Below, piece by piece: positions 26,267 through 34,859 of a DNA stretch of 49,552 nucleotides; the stretch's first letter is position 1; each line of letters begins with the position of its first letter. The notes under the pieces are model-generated. The model saw nothing but the letters and a program-made list of their open reading frames with translations, had not been told where the DNA came from and did no database searches. Made by a program: the position numbers and the translations under genes. The DNA is from Oceanisphaera arctica (GTDB lineage Bacteria; Pseudomonadota; Gammaproteobacteria; Enterobacterales; Aeromonadaceae), in contig NZ_MPZM01000022.1 in assembly GCF_002936955.1 (NCBI RefSeq), positions 1 to 49,552 on the forward strand, given 5' to 3'.

Positions 26267-27475
26267 TTAGTCGATATTTTCCACGATCAGCGCGACACCC
26301 TGGCCGACACCGACACACATGGTACAGAGGCCATAGCGGCCATTGGTTCGTTTCAGTTCATTGACTGCCGCCATCACCAGTCGCACGCCGCTCATGCCCA
26401 GGGGATGCCCCAGAGAAATGGCGCCGCCGTTGGGGTTGACCCGGGCATCGTCATCCTGCAGACCCAGCTCGCGCAGCACCGCCAGTGCCTGGGCGGCAAA
26501 GGCTTCGTTGAGCTCGATCACGTCCATATCTTCCAGAGACAGGCCGGTTTTTTCCAGCACCGAGCGTACCGCAGGCACCGGGCCTATGCCCATGTATTTG
26601 GGCTCGACACCGGCACTGGCCAGGGCCAGTATCCGTGCCTTCGGCGTCAGCCCATAGTCGGCTACCGCCTGGCTGCTTGCCAGCAGGGTACAGGCGGCAC
26701 CGTCGTTGACGCCCGAGGCATTGCCCGCGGTCACAGATCCACCGGCCCGGAACGGGGTCGGCAACCGGGTCAGATCCGCCAGTGTGGTGTCCGCCCGCGG
26801 ATGTTCATCCCGGGTTACTTCGGTCACCTTGCCCTTGCGGCCCTGGATCACCACCGGCACCATGCCCTGGGCCAGAATGCCGGCCTGGCGCGCCTGTTCG
26901 GTTTTCTGCTGGCTGCGCAGGGCAAACAGGTCCTGATCTTCCCGGCTGATATTGAAACGCTCGGCCACGTTCTCGGCGGTTTCCGGCATCGAATCGGTGC
27001 CGTACTCCTGTTGCATCAGAGGATTGACGAAACGCCAGCCGATGGTGGTGTCATACACCTCGTTGGCCCGGGTAAAGGCGCTGGTGGCCTTGGGCATCAC
27101 GAAGGGGGCACGGGACATGGACTCGACCCCGCCGGCCAGTACCAGGCTGGCCTCACCGGCCTTGATGGTGCGGGCGCCGAAGCCGATGGCATCCAGGCCC
27201 GAGCCACACAGGCGGTTGACGGTGGTGCCGGGCACCGTGGTCGGCAGACCGGCCAGCAGGGCGGCCATGCGTGCCACGTTGCGGTTGTCTTCACCGGCCT
27301 GGTTGGCACAGCCCATGATCACTTCATCAATCTTTTCCCAGGGCAGCTGCGGATTGTTTTCCTTCAGCTGGCGCAGCGGGATAGCGGCCAGATCGTCGGC
27401 GCGCACCGCGCTCAGGGCGCCACCATAGCGACCCACCGGGGTTCTGACCATGTCACACAGATAGGCGTCAGTCAT
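26267..27475 (-). CDS. paaJ: 3-oxoadipyl-CoA/3-oxo-5,6-dehydrosuberyl-CoA thiolase
   Basis: This 402-residue thiolase performs two thiolytic steps of the pathway, releasing acetyl-CoA and finally succinyl-CoA. Catalytic residues fit the family: Cys90 in VNRLCGSGLDAIG, the His in NPNGGAISLGHPLGMSG, and the second Cys in CTMCVGVGQG. NEAFAAQ is also present. It overlaps the 3' end of paaI by 8 bp. It could be called PcaF from sequence alone; the operon position gives paaJ. Confidence 0.96.
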   Translation of the reverse strand: MTDAYLCDMVRTPVGRYGGALSAVRADDLAAIPLRQLKENNPQLPWEKIDEVIMGCANQAGEDNRNVARMAALLAGLPTTVPGTTVNRLCGSGLDAIGFGARTIKAGEASLVLAGGVESMSRAPFVMPKATSAFTRANEVYDTTIGWRFVNPLMQQEYGTDSMPETAENVAERFNISREDQDLFALRSQQKTEQARQAGILAQGMVPVVIQGRKGKVTEVTRDEHPRADTTLADLTRLPTPFRAGGSVTAGNASGVNDGAACTLLASSQAVADYGLTPKARILALASAGVEPKYMGIGPVPAVRSVLEKTGLSLEDMDVIELNEAFAAQALAVLRELGLQDDDARVNPNGGAISLGHPLGMSGVRLVMAAVNELKRTNGRYGLCTMCVGVGQGVALIVENID

Positions 27476-27914
27476 TGCTTTCTTCCTTTAAAATGCTTCC
27501 CTTGACCTGGTAGGAACGCCCCCGGAACAGGGCCAGCGTTTCTCCCGCTTCGTTTTCCACCACTACATCGTAAGTGCCGGTACGCCCGCCCCGGTGCAGC
27601 TCGCAGGCACGGGCCCGCAGAAACTCGCCGGCAAAGGCGGGCTTGAGGTAATCAATGCTGCAGCCCTGGCCTATGGTCACCTTGTCGTAACCGTTGCAGG
27701 CAAAGGCGAAGGCCGAGTCGGCAAAGGTAAACAGCATGCCCCCTTGTATGCTGCCGTGGCCGTTGAGCATCCAGGGCTGTACCCGCATGGTCATCACTGC
27801 CTTGCCGGCCGACACGCTTTCGATTTCCATGCCCATATGCTGGCTGCAGGGATCGGCCGCAAACATGGCCTCGGCGCACTGGCGGGCCAGCTCGTGGTTG
27901 TGCTGATCCTTCAT
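27468..27914 (-). CDS. paaI: hydroxyphenylacetyl-CoA thioesterase PaaI
   Basis: This 148-residue hotdog-fold thioesterase hydrolyses aryl-CoA species that would sequester CoA. The active-site region is NGHGSIQGGMLFTFADSAFA with the catalytic acid Asp66. It overlaps paaH by 4 bp (ATGA) and paaJ by 8 bp, so it is translationally coupled. Confidence 0.95.
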   Translation of the reverse strand: MKDQHNHELARQCAEAMFAADPCSQHMGMEIESVSAGKAVMTMRVQPWMLNGHGSIQGGMLFTFADSAFAFACNGYDKVTIGQGCSIDYLKPAFAGEFLRARACELHRGGRTGTYDVVVENEAGETLALFRGRSYQVKGSILKEESND

Positions 27915-29410
27915 ATGGCCTCCTCGGCGACCGCCCAGTGCCGCAACTGCAGCGAGGGCCGGTACTTTTCCTCGCCATACACGGTTCTCAGGTTGTCGAG
28001 CAGGGTCAGCAGACGGCGGTAGCCCACTTCGGCTCCCCAGGCCACGGGGCCCTTGGGGTAGTTGACGCCGAAGCGCATCGCCAGGTCGATATCTTCCGGG
28101 CTGGCCACCCGGTGCAGGCAGGCTTCCGCCGCCTCGTTGACCAGCATGGCGATGGTGCGCAGCACCAGCATGCCCGGATGATCCGGCAGCAGTATCACTT
28201 GCTTGTCCAGGCTCTGGAAGAAGCCGACCACGGCCGCAACCTGCTGTTCGGTGCAGTATTCGGACACGCCCAGGGCGATATGGCTGACGCTCTCGTAGTC
28301 GTCGGCCCAGTCCAGCGCCATGGCCGCCAGTCCCGGATGGCGCAGGGCACAGCTGCGGCCACTGGTCAGCTCGACCCGCACACCGTCAATCAGCAACGCC
28401 GGGCTGCCGTCACGCCGCTCAAGCTCACCCCGATAGCGTCCCAGCAGGGCTTCGGCGCCCTTGAGTTCGGACCAGTCGCCGAGGACCAGCACCCGGTCGG
28501 GTGCCTGCCCGGCCGGCGCCGCCAGAGGAACCTGTTCGGCCTTGCCGTTCTCGTAGGCATAAAAGCCCTGGCCGGTCTTGCGGCCGAAGCGGCCCGCATC
28601 CACCAGCGCCTGCTGTACCAGTGACGGGCGATAGCGCGGCTCGTCGTGAAAGGCGCGATACACGCTGCTGCTCACCGCGAAGTTCACGTCCTGACCAATC
28701 AGGTCGGTCAGCTCGCAGGCCCCCATGGGAAAACCACTGCTGCGCATCAGGGTGTCCAGCAGCTGCGGGCTGCCACAACCTTCCTGCAGGGCACGCAGGG
28801 TTTCGCCGTAATAGGGCCGGGCGATGCGGTTGACGATAAAGCCCGGTGTGGAGCTGGCGTGTACCGCCATCTTGCCCCAGTCCCTTGCCAGCGTCAGCAG
28901 GGTGTCACGCACTTCTGCGGTGGTGGCCAGGCCGGAGATCACTTCCACCAGTTTCATTACCGGCGCCGGGTTGAAGAAGTGCAGGCCGGCCAGCCGCTCG
29001 GGACGAGACAGGGCCGCGCCGATGGCGGTAATAGAAATAGAGGAGGTATTGGACGCCAGTATGCACCGGTCGCCGCAGATGCCTTCCAGCTCGGCGAACA
29101 ACTGCTGCTTGATGTCCAGCCGCTCGATAATGGCCTCGACGACCAGATCGGAGCCGGCCAGCTCGCTCAGCCTCTCGGCCGGGCTGATGCGTGCACGCAA
29201 GGCGGTGGCATCCTGCTCGGTCAGTTTGCCGCGCGCCACCCGACTGGCCAACCGGCTGGCAAAGTCGTCCAGCGCCCGGGCGGTCTGCGCCGGGTTGGTA
29301 TCGTACAGAACAACCGCATGGCCGGCCTGGGCCGCCACCTGGGCGATACCCATGCCCATGGTGCCGGCGCCGATCACCGCCACCTGATGAATAGTGAAGC
29401 TGCTGCTCAT
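27911..29410 (-). CDS. paaH: 3-hydroxyadipyl-CoA dehydrogenase PaaH
   Basis: This 499-residue NAD-dependent dehydrogenase oxidises 3-hydroxyadipyl-CoA to 3-oxoadipyl-CoA. It has the Rossmann motif VIGAGTMGMGIAQVAAQAG (about residues 11-29), the catalytic-region GLHFFNPAPVMKLVEV, and two 3HCDH C-terminal domains (about 190-285 and 410-490), the layout of PaaH. The start is ATG 29408-29410, one base beyond the paaG stop; the frame extends 23 codons into paaG without biological meaning. Confidence 0.96.
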   Translation of the reverse strand: MSSSFTIHQVAVIGAGTMGMGIAQVAAQAGHAVVLYDTNPAQTARALDDFASRLASRVARGKLTEQDATALRARISPAERLSELAGSDLVVEAIIERLDIKQQLFAELEGICGDRCILASNTSSISITAIGAALSRPERLAGLHFFNPAPVMKLVEVISGLATTAEVRDTLLTLARDWGKMAVHASSTPGFIVNRIARPYYGETLRALQEGCGSPQLLDTLMRSSGFPMGACELTDLIGQDVNFAVSSSVYRAFHDEPRYRPSLVQQALVDAGRFGRKTGQGFYAYENGKAEQVPLAAPAGQAPDRVLVLGDWSELKGAEALLGRYRGELERRDGSPALLIDGVRVELTSGRSCALRHPGLAAMALDWADDYESVSHIALGVSEYCTEQQVAAVVGFFQSLDKQVILLPDHPGMLVLRTIAMLVNEAAEACLHRVASPEDIDLAMRFGVNYPKGPVAWGAEVGYRRLLTLLDNLRTVYGEEKYRPSLQLRHWAVAEEAI

Positions 29411-29411
29411 G

Positions 29412-30203
29412 TTAACGGCCCTTGTATTCGGGGGTGCGCTTGTTGAGGAAGGCGTCCACCCCTTCCCGGTAGTCTTCACTTCGGCCGGCCAGGCGCTGCA
29501 GGTCCCGCTCCAGCTCCAGCTGTTCGTTCAGGCTGTTGTCGGCGGCGCTGTTGATGGCCAGCTTGATCAAACCCAGGCCATAGGTCGGCTGGCGGGACAA
29601 GTGCTGGGCCTGCTGCATGGCTTCGCTTTGCAGCAGGTCGTCTTCCACCACCTGCCAGATCATGCCCATTTCCCGAGCTTGATCGGCGCTGACCTTGTCG
29701 CCCCGCAGAGTCAGCGCCATGGCACGGGCGCGGCCGACCAGGCGTGGCAGCAGCCAGGTACCACCGGAGTCAGGCACCAGCCCCAGGCGGCAAAAGGCCT
29801 GAATAAAAGAGGCGCTGCGGCCGGCGAGCACTATGTCGCAGGCCAGAGCAATATTGGCACCGGCGCCGGCGGCCACGCCGTTCACCGCACAAATCACCGG
29901 CTTGGGCATATTGGTGATGCGCTTGATCAGCGGATTGTAGTAACGGTCGATGGACTGGCCCAGATCCGGCGCTTCGTCGCCATTGTTGACGGCCCTATCC
30001 CCCAGATCCTGGCCGGCGCAGAAGCCTCGGCCATTGCCGGTGAGCAGGATGGCACGCACTTCCGGGTTGTTTTCCCAGTCCTTGAGTACGGCGGCCACTT
30101 CTTTATGCATGACCTCGTTGAAGCTGTTGAGCTGGCCCGGGCGATTCAGTATCAGGACGCCGACGGCGCCTTCCTGATGGCATTCGATATGTTGATATTC
30201 CAT
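29412..30203 (-). CDS. paaG: 2-(1,2-epoxy-1,2-dihydrophenyl)acetyl-CoA isomerase
   Basis: This 263-residue crotonase-fold enzyme converts the ring epoxide to oxepin-CoA, and also handles later double-bond isomerisation. Visible motifs are the oxyanion-hole GRGFCAGQDLGDRAV and NGVAAGAGANIALACDIVLA, and LVPDSGGTWLLPRLVG with the catalytic Asp. It shares one base with the end of paaF (30203). Confidence 0.95.
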   Translation of the reverse strand: MEYQHIECHQEGAVGVLILNRPGQLNSFNEVMHKEVAAVLKDWENNPEVRAILLTGNGRGFCAGQDLGDRAVNNGDEAPDLGQSIDRYYNPLIKRITNMPKPVICAVNGVAAGAGANIALACDIVLAGRSASFIQAFCRLGLVPDSGGTWLLPRLVGRARAMALTLRGDKVSADQAREMGMIWQVVEDDLLQSEAMQQAQHLSRQPTYGLGLIKLAINSAADNSLNEQLELERDLQRLAGRSEDYREGVDAFLNKRTPEYKGR

Positions 30204-30979
30204 TATTTCCCCCGGTACTGTGGTGCACGTTTTTCGAGGAAGGCATTGATGCCTTCGTTTCTGTCTTCGGTGCCGGCCAGCCAGACAAAAGCCTGCCGTT
30301 CCTGGCGCAAGCCCTGACTCAGGCTGGTTTCCTGGCAGGCCTTGATGGCGCCCTTGGCGGCCTGTACCGCCAGCGGTGCCTGAGCGGCAATCTGGTGGGC
30401 CAGTTTGAGCGCATATTCATCGGTCAGCGCCGGTACACACAACTGACTGACCAGCCCCAGCTCGTAAGCCCGCTCGGCGGTCATCGGCTCGCCGGTCAGC
30501 ACCATCTTCATGGCGGTCTGCTGGCCAATCTGGCGGCTCAGCCTCTGGGTACCGCCGGCGCCGGGCATGATACCGAGCTTGATTTCCGGCAGCCCCAAAA
30601 GAGCCCCCTCGCCCGCTACCACCAGATCGCAGTGCAGCACCAGCTCCAGACCGGCGCCCAGGGCGTAGCCATTGACGGCGGCGATCAGCGGCTTGTTGAA
30701 GTCGTCGATACGCTTCCACAGCGAGGGCCGTATGTCTTGCTGCAGGCCGACCGCGTCCAAATGGCGCATTTCTTCCAGATCGGCACCGGCGGCAAAGCAA
30801 CGGAGGTTGCCACCGATAACCACCGCTCTGACTTCGGGGTTGGCGGCGGCGCCTGCCAGCACCTCGCCAATCTCGGCCAGGGTCTGGTTGCGCAGCGCAT
30901 TACGTCGCTCGGGTCGGTTGAGTGTTATGGTCAGTACCCCGGCATCCACCGGGCTGACGAGAATATCCTGACAGTTCAT
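30203..30979 (-). CDS. paaF: 2,3-dehydroadipyl-CoA hydratase PaaF
   Basis: This 258-residue enoyl-CoA hydratase hydrates 2,3-dehydroadipyl-CoA. It has the crotonase fold with FAAGADLEEM, NGYALGAGLELVLHCDLVVA and the double-acid region LPEIKLGIMPGAGGTQRL. Its start ATG 30977-30979 lies 9 bp beyond the paaE stop with AGGAGGA upstream. Confidence 0.95.
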   Translation of the reverse strand: MNCQDILVSPVDAGVLTITLNRPERRNALRNQTLAEIGEVLAGAAANPEVRAVVIGGNLRCFAAGADLEEMRHLDAVGLQQDIRPSLWKRIDDFNKPLIAAVNGYALGAGLELVLHCDLVVAGEGALLGLPEIKLGIMPGAGGTQRLSRQIGQQTAMKMVLTGEPMTAERAYELGLVSQLCVPALTDEYALKLAHQIAAQAPLAVQAAKGAIKACQETSLSQGLRQERQAFVWLAGTEDRNEGINAFLEKRAPQYRGK

Positions 30980-30988
30980 CCTTCCTCC

Positions 30989-32050
30989 TCAGTCGTCGAA
31001 GCTGATGCGTACCACGCCGTTCCTGGGCCTGGCCTGGCAACTCAGTACATAACCCGCATCCAACTCGTCCTGCTCCAGGCTGTAGTTGAGTGCCATGTCG
31101 ACCTCGCCTTCCACCACCTTGCATTTGCAGGTGGCACAGACGCCGCCCTTGCAGGCATAAGGCAAGTCGGCACCGGCATTGAGCGCCGCATCCAGGATGC
31201 TGTCGTCTTCCGGACGCACCTCTATCTGCATTTCCCGGCCGTCGAGGATGATGCTGACCTCACCCTGACTGCGGCTGGCACGCTGTTCGGCGCTGAGCGG
31301 ACGGGCCGGACCCGTGTTGAAGCGCTCGGTGTGGACACGCTCTCGGGCCAGGCCGTATTCCGGCAGCACGCCCTCGACCGCATTCATCATTTCTTCCGGG
31401 CCACAGGCGAAGCAGTGATCGACGTCGGCGGACAAGAGTTTGTGCTCGAGAAGGGCCCGGATCTTGGCTTCGTCCAGGCGGCCGTTGAGGATGTCGCTCT
31501 CGCCCTGCTCCCGGCTGAAGATACAGACAAACTGGAAACGGGTCGGATAGGCGTCTTTCAGATCCGCCAGCTCGTCGGCAAACATGGTCTGGCCCCAGCT
31601 GCGGTTGCCGTACACCAGGGTGAAACTGGCGTCTGGCTGGCTGGCCAGCAGGGTCTTGACGATAGACAGCAGCGGCGTGATGCCACTGCCGGCGGCAAAG
31701 CCCAGATAGCGGGCGCCACCCAGTTTTTCGGCCTGCTGGAAAAACACGCCCTGGGGCGGCATTACTTCCAGCACATCACCCGGCTTGAGGTGGTCGTTGA
31801 CCCAGTTGGAAAAACGGCCGTCGTGAATGCGCTTGACCGCTATGGTCAGGTCTTCGTGGCCTTCCCGGCTGCAGATGGAGTAGCAGCGGCGCAGTTCTTC
31901 ACCCTCATGCTGGTGTTTGAGGGTCAGATGCTGACCGGGCTTGAAGCGAAAACGGCTCTGATTGTCACCGTCCACCTCGAAGGAAATGGCGATGGCGTCT
32001 CTGGTCTGCTCTTGTACGGATTTAACCCGCAACGAATAAAATTGATTCAT
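30989..32050 (-). CDS. paaE: phenylacetyl-CoA epoxidase reductase subunit PaaE
   Basis: PaaE passes electrons from NADPH to the PaaA di-iron centre. The 353-residue protein has an FAD-binding domain (RCYSICS near residue 55), an NAD(P)-binding domain (AAGSGITPLLS) and a C-terminal plant-type [2Fe-2S] ferredoxin domain with Cys300, Cys305, Cys308 and Cys338. Start ATG is at 32048-32050; the longer open frame up to 32542 only overlaps paaD in another frame. Gap to paaD is 26 bp. Confidence 0.97.
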   Translation of the reverse strand: MNQFYSLRVKSVQEQTRDAIAISFEVDGDNQSRFRFKPGQHLTLKHQHEGEELRRCYSICSREGHEDLTIAVKRIHDGRFSNWVNDHLKPGDVLEVMPPQGVFFQQAEKLGGARYLGFAAGSGITPLLSIVKTLLASQPDASFTLVYGNRSWGQTMFADELADLKDAYPTRFQFVCIFSREQGESDILNGRLDEAKIRALLEHKLLSADVDHCFACGPEEMMNAVEGVLPEYGLARERVHTERFNTGPARPLSAEQRASRSQGEVSIILDGREMQIEVRPEDDSILDAALNAGADLPYACKGGVCATCKCKVVEGEVDMALNYSLEQDELDAGYVLSCQARPRNGVVRISFDD

Positions 32051-32076
32051 GACTCTGCTCCCTGTGCGGTTGAGGG

Positions 32077-32571
32077 CTAAATGCACTTGAAATAATCGAA
32101 GGGCTCGAGGCAGTCCCGACACTGATATTGTGCCTTGCAGGCGGTCGAGCCGAATTCGCTGATCAGTCGGGTATGGCCGCTGCCGCATTGCGGACAGGGC
32201 ACACCATCGGTGGGGATCAGGTGCGATCCGCAGGCCAGCCCCTGAGGCGGCGCTATACCGTATTCCCTGAGCTTGCGTTTGCCGTCGGCGCTCATCCAGT
32301 CGGTGGTCCAGGCCTCGGACAAATCCAGCTTTACCCGGGCCGGACCCAGTCCGGCGCCGTCCAGGGCGGCGAGTATGTCCGCTTCCAGCATGTCGGTGGC
32401 CGGACAGCCGCTGTAGGTCGGTGTCAGACGAATGCTCAAGCTGCCGTCTTCGCCGATATCCACGCCCCGGATCATGCCCAGATCGGTGACCGACAGTACC
32501 GGTATCTCGGGATCGGTAACCGTTTTCAGCACTTCCCAGCAACGGGGAAGTCGGTGATCGGAAATCTGCAC
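32077..32571 (-). CDS. paaD: phenylacetyl-CoA epoxidase maturation protein PaaD
   Basis: PaaD is a 164-residue DUF59/MIP18-like protein thought to help assemble the metal centre of the epoxidase. It has the DUF59 core TDPEIPVLSVTDLGMIRG and YSGCPATDMLEADI (about residues 18-62) and a C-terminal zinc-ribbon-like CPQC...C...CRDC cluster (about 124-155). The start is GTG at 32569-32571, chosen because AAGGAGG lies 6 bases upstream, overlapping the paaC stop region; the longer open frame upstream is shadow of paaC. Confidence 0.94.
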   Translation of the reverse strand: MQISDHRLPRCWEVLKTVTDPEIPVLSVTDLGMIRGVDIGEDGSLSIRLTPTYSGCPATDMLEADILAALDGAGLGPARVKLDLSEAWTTDWMSADGKRKLREYGIAPPQGLACGSHLIPTDGVPCPQCGSGHTRLISEFGSTACKAQYQCRDCLEPFDYFKCI

Positions 32572-32582
32572 CTGAAACCTCC

Positions 32583-33347
32583 TTACCAGCTCATGTTGGG
32601 ATAGCTGCGCTGCACGCTCTGCATTTCCGCCAGCAGGAAGCCCAGATGTTCGGTGTGCAGGCCTTGCTTGCCGCCCTGGCGATAGGCCGCCTGTGCGGGC
32701 AGGGTCAGTTCTGCCTGTTTGGACTGCTCGGCTACCCGGCTGGCCCATTGCGGCGCCAGCTCTGCCAGGCTGGGGATAATGCCGGCCTCGGCCAGGGCGT
32801 CCTCCACCTCGTCGGTGACAAACAGCTCGCCGGTAAAGCGCCACAGCTCGTTTATCGCCGCCTGGGTGCGACGGGCGCTTTCTTCGGTGCCCAGCCCCAG
32901 TCGCTGAACCCAGCCGCTGGAGAAGCGCAGGTGATAATTCACCTCTTTCAGCGACTTGACCCCGAAGGCGGCCAGCGGCGCATGGCCCGACTGGCTCAGC
33001 CCGGTGAACAACAGCTGATGGTAGTGGTCCATGAACCACTGACGGACCAGGGTCTGGGCGAAGTCGCCGTTGGGCTGCTCGCAAAGCAACAGGTTCTTGA
33101 ACTCCCGCTCGCTGCGATAATAAGCCAGCTGGTCTTCATCACGGCCCTGGCCTTCCACTTCTCCGGCCATGGTCAACACGGTGCGCGCCTGACCCAGAAT
33201 ATCCAGGCCGATGTTGGCCAGGGCAATATCCAGCTCCAGCTCGGGCGCATGACCACACCATTCTGACAGGCGGTGGGACAATACCAGCTGGCTGTCGCCC
33301 AGATGCAGCAGGTAGTTAAACAGAGAATCTTGCAATGTCTTGTCCAT
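32583..33347 (-). CDS. paaC: phenylacetyl-CoA epoxidase structural subunit PaaC
   Basis: This 254-residue ferritin-like protein is the non-catalytic partner of PaaA in the multicomponent monooxygenase. DSQLVLSHRLSEWCGHAPEL and LGQARTVLTMAGE at the N-terminus, and the conserved C-terminal tail HTEHLGFLLAEMQSVQRSYP, are characteristic. It lies 8 bp after paaB. Confidence 0.96.
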   Translation of the reverse strand: MDKTLQDSLFNYLLHLGDSQLVLSHRLSEWCGHAPELELDIALANIGLDILGQARTVLTMAGEVEGQGRDEDQLAYYRSEREFKNLLLCEQPNGDFAQTLVRQWFMDHYHQLLFTGLSQSGHAPLAAFGVKSLKEVNYHLRFSSGWVQRLGLGTEESARRTQAAINELWRFTGELFVTDEVEDALAEAGIIPSLAELAPQWASRVAEQSKQAELTLPAQAAYRQGGKQGLHTEHLGFLLAEMQSVQRSYPNMSW

Positions 33348-33355
33348 ACGGCCTC

Positions 33356-33643
33356 CTACATGTGGCCTATGCCGTCGGGAATGGTGTAAAATGTCGGATG
33401 GCGATACACCTTGTCGTCGGCGGGATCGAAGAAGGCACCCTTGTCGTCCGGCTGACTGGCGGTGATCAGTTCAGACTTGACCACCCAGATGCTGATGCCT
33501 TCACGGCGACGGGTGTAGGCATCCCGGGCATTTTCCAGCGCCATGGTTTCGTCGGCGGCGCGCAGACTGCCCACATGGCGGTGATGCAGACCCTGCTTGC
33601 TGCGAATAAATACTTCGAATAACGGCCATTGATTGGTTTTCAT
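33356..33643 (-). CDS. paaB: phenylacetyl-CoA epoxidase subunit PaaB
   Basis: This 95-residue small subunit is needed for complex assembly. WPLFEVFIRSKQGLHHRHVG at residues 6-25 is the family signature. Start ATG 33641-33643 has AAGGAGAG upstream; the longer frame to 33760 overlaps paaA and is not used. It lies 11 bp after paaA. Confidence 0.97.
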   Translation of the reverse strand: MKTNQWPLFEVFIRSKQGLHHRHVGSLRAADETMALENARDAYTRRREGISIWVVKSELITASQPDDKGAFFDPADDKVYRHPTFYTIPDGIGHM

Positions 33644-33654
33644 CTTCTCTCTCC

Positions 33655-34590
33655 TTAAGCGGCTTGCTGACGGCGGGCGGCATAGGCACTGGCGGCTTCT
33701 CGCACCCAGCGGCCTTCTTCCCAGGCCTTGCGACGGGCGGCAAGCCGCTCGTGGTTGCACGGACCCTGGCCGGCGACCACCGCATAGAATTCATCCCAGT
33801 TGATCTCGCCGAACTCGTAATGTCCGGTTTGCTCGTTCCATTTCAGATCCGGGTCCGGCACGGTCAGGCCGAGGGCTTCCACCTGGGGCACAGTGCTGTC
33901 GACAAACTTCTGACGCAGCTCGTCGTTGCTGAAACGCTTGATCTTCCAGGCCGTGCTCTGGGCCGAGTTGGGCGAGTTATCGTCACTGGGGCCGAACATG
34001 GTCAGCACCGGCCACCAGAAACGATTGACCGCATCCTGGGCCATCTTCTTCTGCTCTTCGGTGCCGTTGGCCAACGCCATCATGGCTTCGAATCCCTGAC
34101 GCTGATGGAAACTTTCTTCCTTGCACACCCGCACCATGGCGCGGGCGTAAGGACCATAGGATGCCCGGCACAGGGCCACCTGGTTGACGATGGCGGCGCC
34201 GTCCACCAGCCAGCCGATGGCGGGCACATCGGCCCAGCTGAGGGTGGGATAGTTGAAGATGGAGGAATACTTCATCTTGCCGTCAATCAGCTTTTCCACC
34301 ATGTCGTCCCGGTCGGCACCCAGGGTTTCGGCGGCGCTGTAGAGATAGAGGGCATGGCCCGCTTCATCCTGTACCTTGGCCAGTAACACCGCCTTGCGTC
34401 TCAAGGTCGGCGCCCGGGTAATCCAGTTGCCTTCCGGCAGCATGCCGACCACTTCGGAGTGGGCATGCTGACCAATCTGACGGATCAGGGTCTTGCGGTA
34501 TGCCTCGGGCATCCAGTCCCTGGGCTCTATGCTGATATCAGCCGCGATAGTCTGATCAAACCTCGCCTGTTGTTCCGTGTTTTCCACCAC
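33655..34590 (-). CDS. paaA: phenylacetyl-CoA 1,2-epoxidase catalytic subunit PaaA
   Basis: PaaA carries the di-iron site that epoxidises the aromatic ring of phenylacetyl-CoA. The 311-residue protein has the ferritin-like helices with iron ligands in [17 protein letters not shown] (E and ExxH) and [16 protein letters not shown] (E and ExxH), plus [19 protein letters not shown] at the C-terminus. The start is GTG at 34588-34590 after GGAGG; a second GTG follows immediately. It heads the eleven-gene paaA-K operon. Confidence 0.97.
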   Translation of the reverse strand: MVENTEQQARFDQTIAADISIEPRDWMPEAYRKTLIRQIGQHAHSEVVGMLPEGNWITRAPTLRRKAVLLAKVQDEAGHALYLYSAAETLGADRDDMVEKLIDGKMKYSSIFNYPTLSWADVPAIGWLVDGAAIVNQVALCRASYGPYARAMVRVCKEESFHQRQGFEAMMALANGTEEQKKMAQDAVNRFWWPVLTMFGPSDDNSPNSAQSTAWKIKRFSNDELRQKFVDSTVPQVEALGLTVPDPDLKWNEQTGHYEFGEINWDEFYAVVAGQGPCNHERLAARRKAWEEGRWVREAASAYAARRQQAA

Positions 34591-34859
34591 TCAGCCTCCA
34601 ATACCAATTGATGCAACATTTATAAAACATGCCATCAAGGTAATATGACACCACAATCATTTCAATAACTTTTTTTGTGAATCATTTTAACCGCAATGAA
34701 ATACTACGTTACATCAGACACTTAAAGGTTAACGGTTCAGCCGTTAGCTATAATACCCACCTAAAGCTGTTGACATTAGGTAGCAATGAAATCAGATTAT
34801 GTAACATCATTTTGTTAAATCGATTCTTTAATGTGTCAGGTTGAGAGGGAGAGGAATCC
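34591..34859. promoter_or_regulatory. divergent paaA/paaZ promoter region
   Basis: A perfect TATAAT (34749-34754, plus strand) directly follows a 21-bp inverted repeat GTTAACGG-TTCAG-CCGTTAGC (34728-34748), which therefore sits in the spacer/-35 area of a paaZ promoter. A TTGACA hexamer is at 34770-34775. Toward paaA there are two direct repeats, ACAATCATTTCAA (34653-34665) and TGAATCATTTTAA (34678-34690), 25 bp apart; the GAATCA core resembles the PaaX site of E. coli as I recall it. A minus-strand TATAAA lies at 34619-34624. A third motif pair is ACGTTACAT and ATGTAACAT near 34707 and 34799. Which sites are used is not determined. Confidence 0.55.

Noticed and set aside
30989-32542. A 517-codon frame that would fuse PaaE with extra N-terminal sequence
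   Set aside because: The extra part overlaps paaD in another frame and has no family similarity; the PaaE N-terminus MNQFYSLRV starts at 32050.
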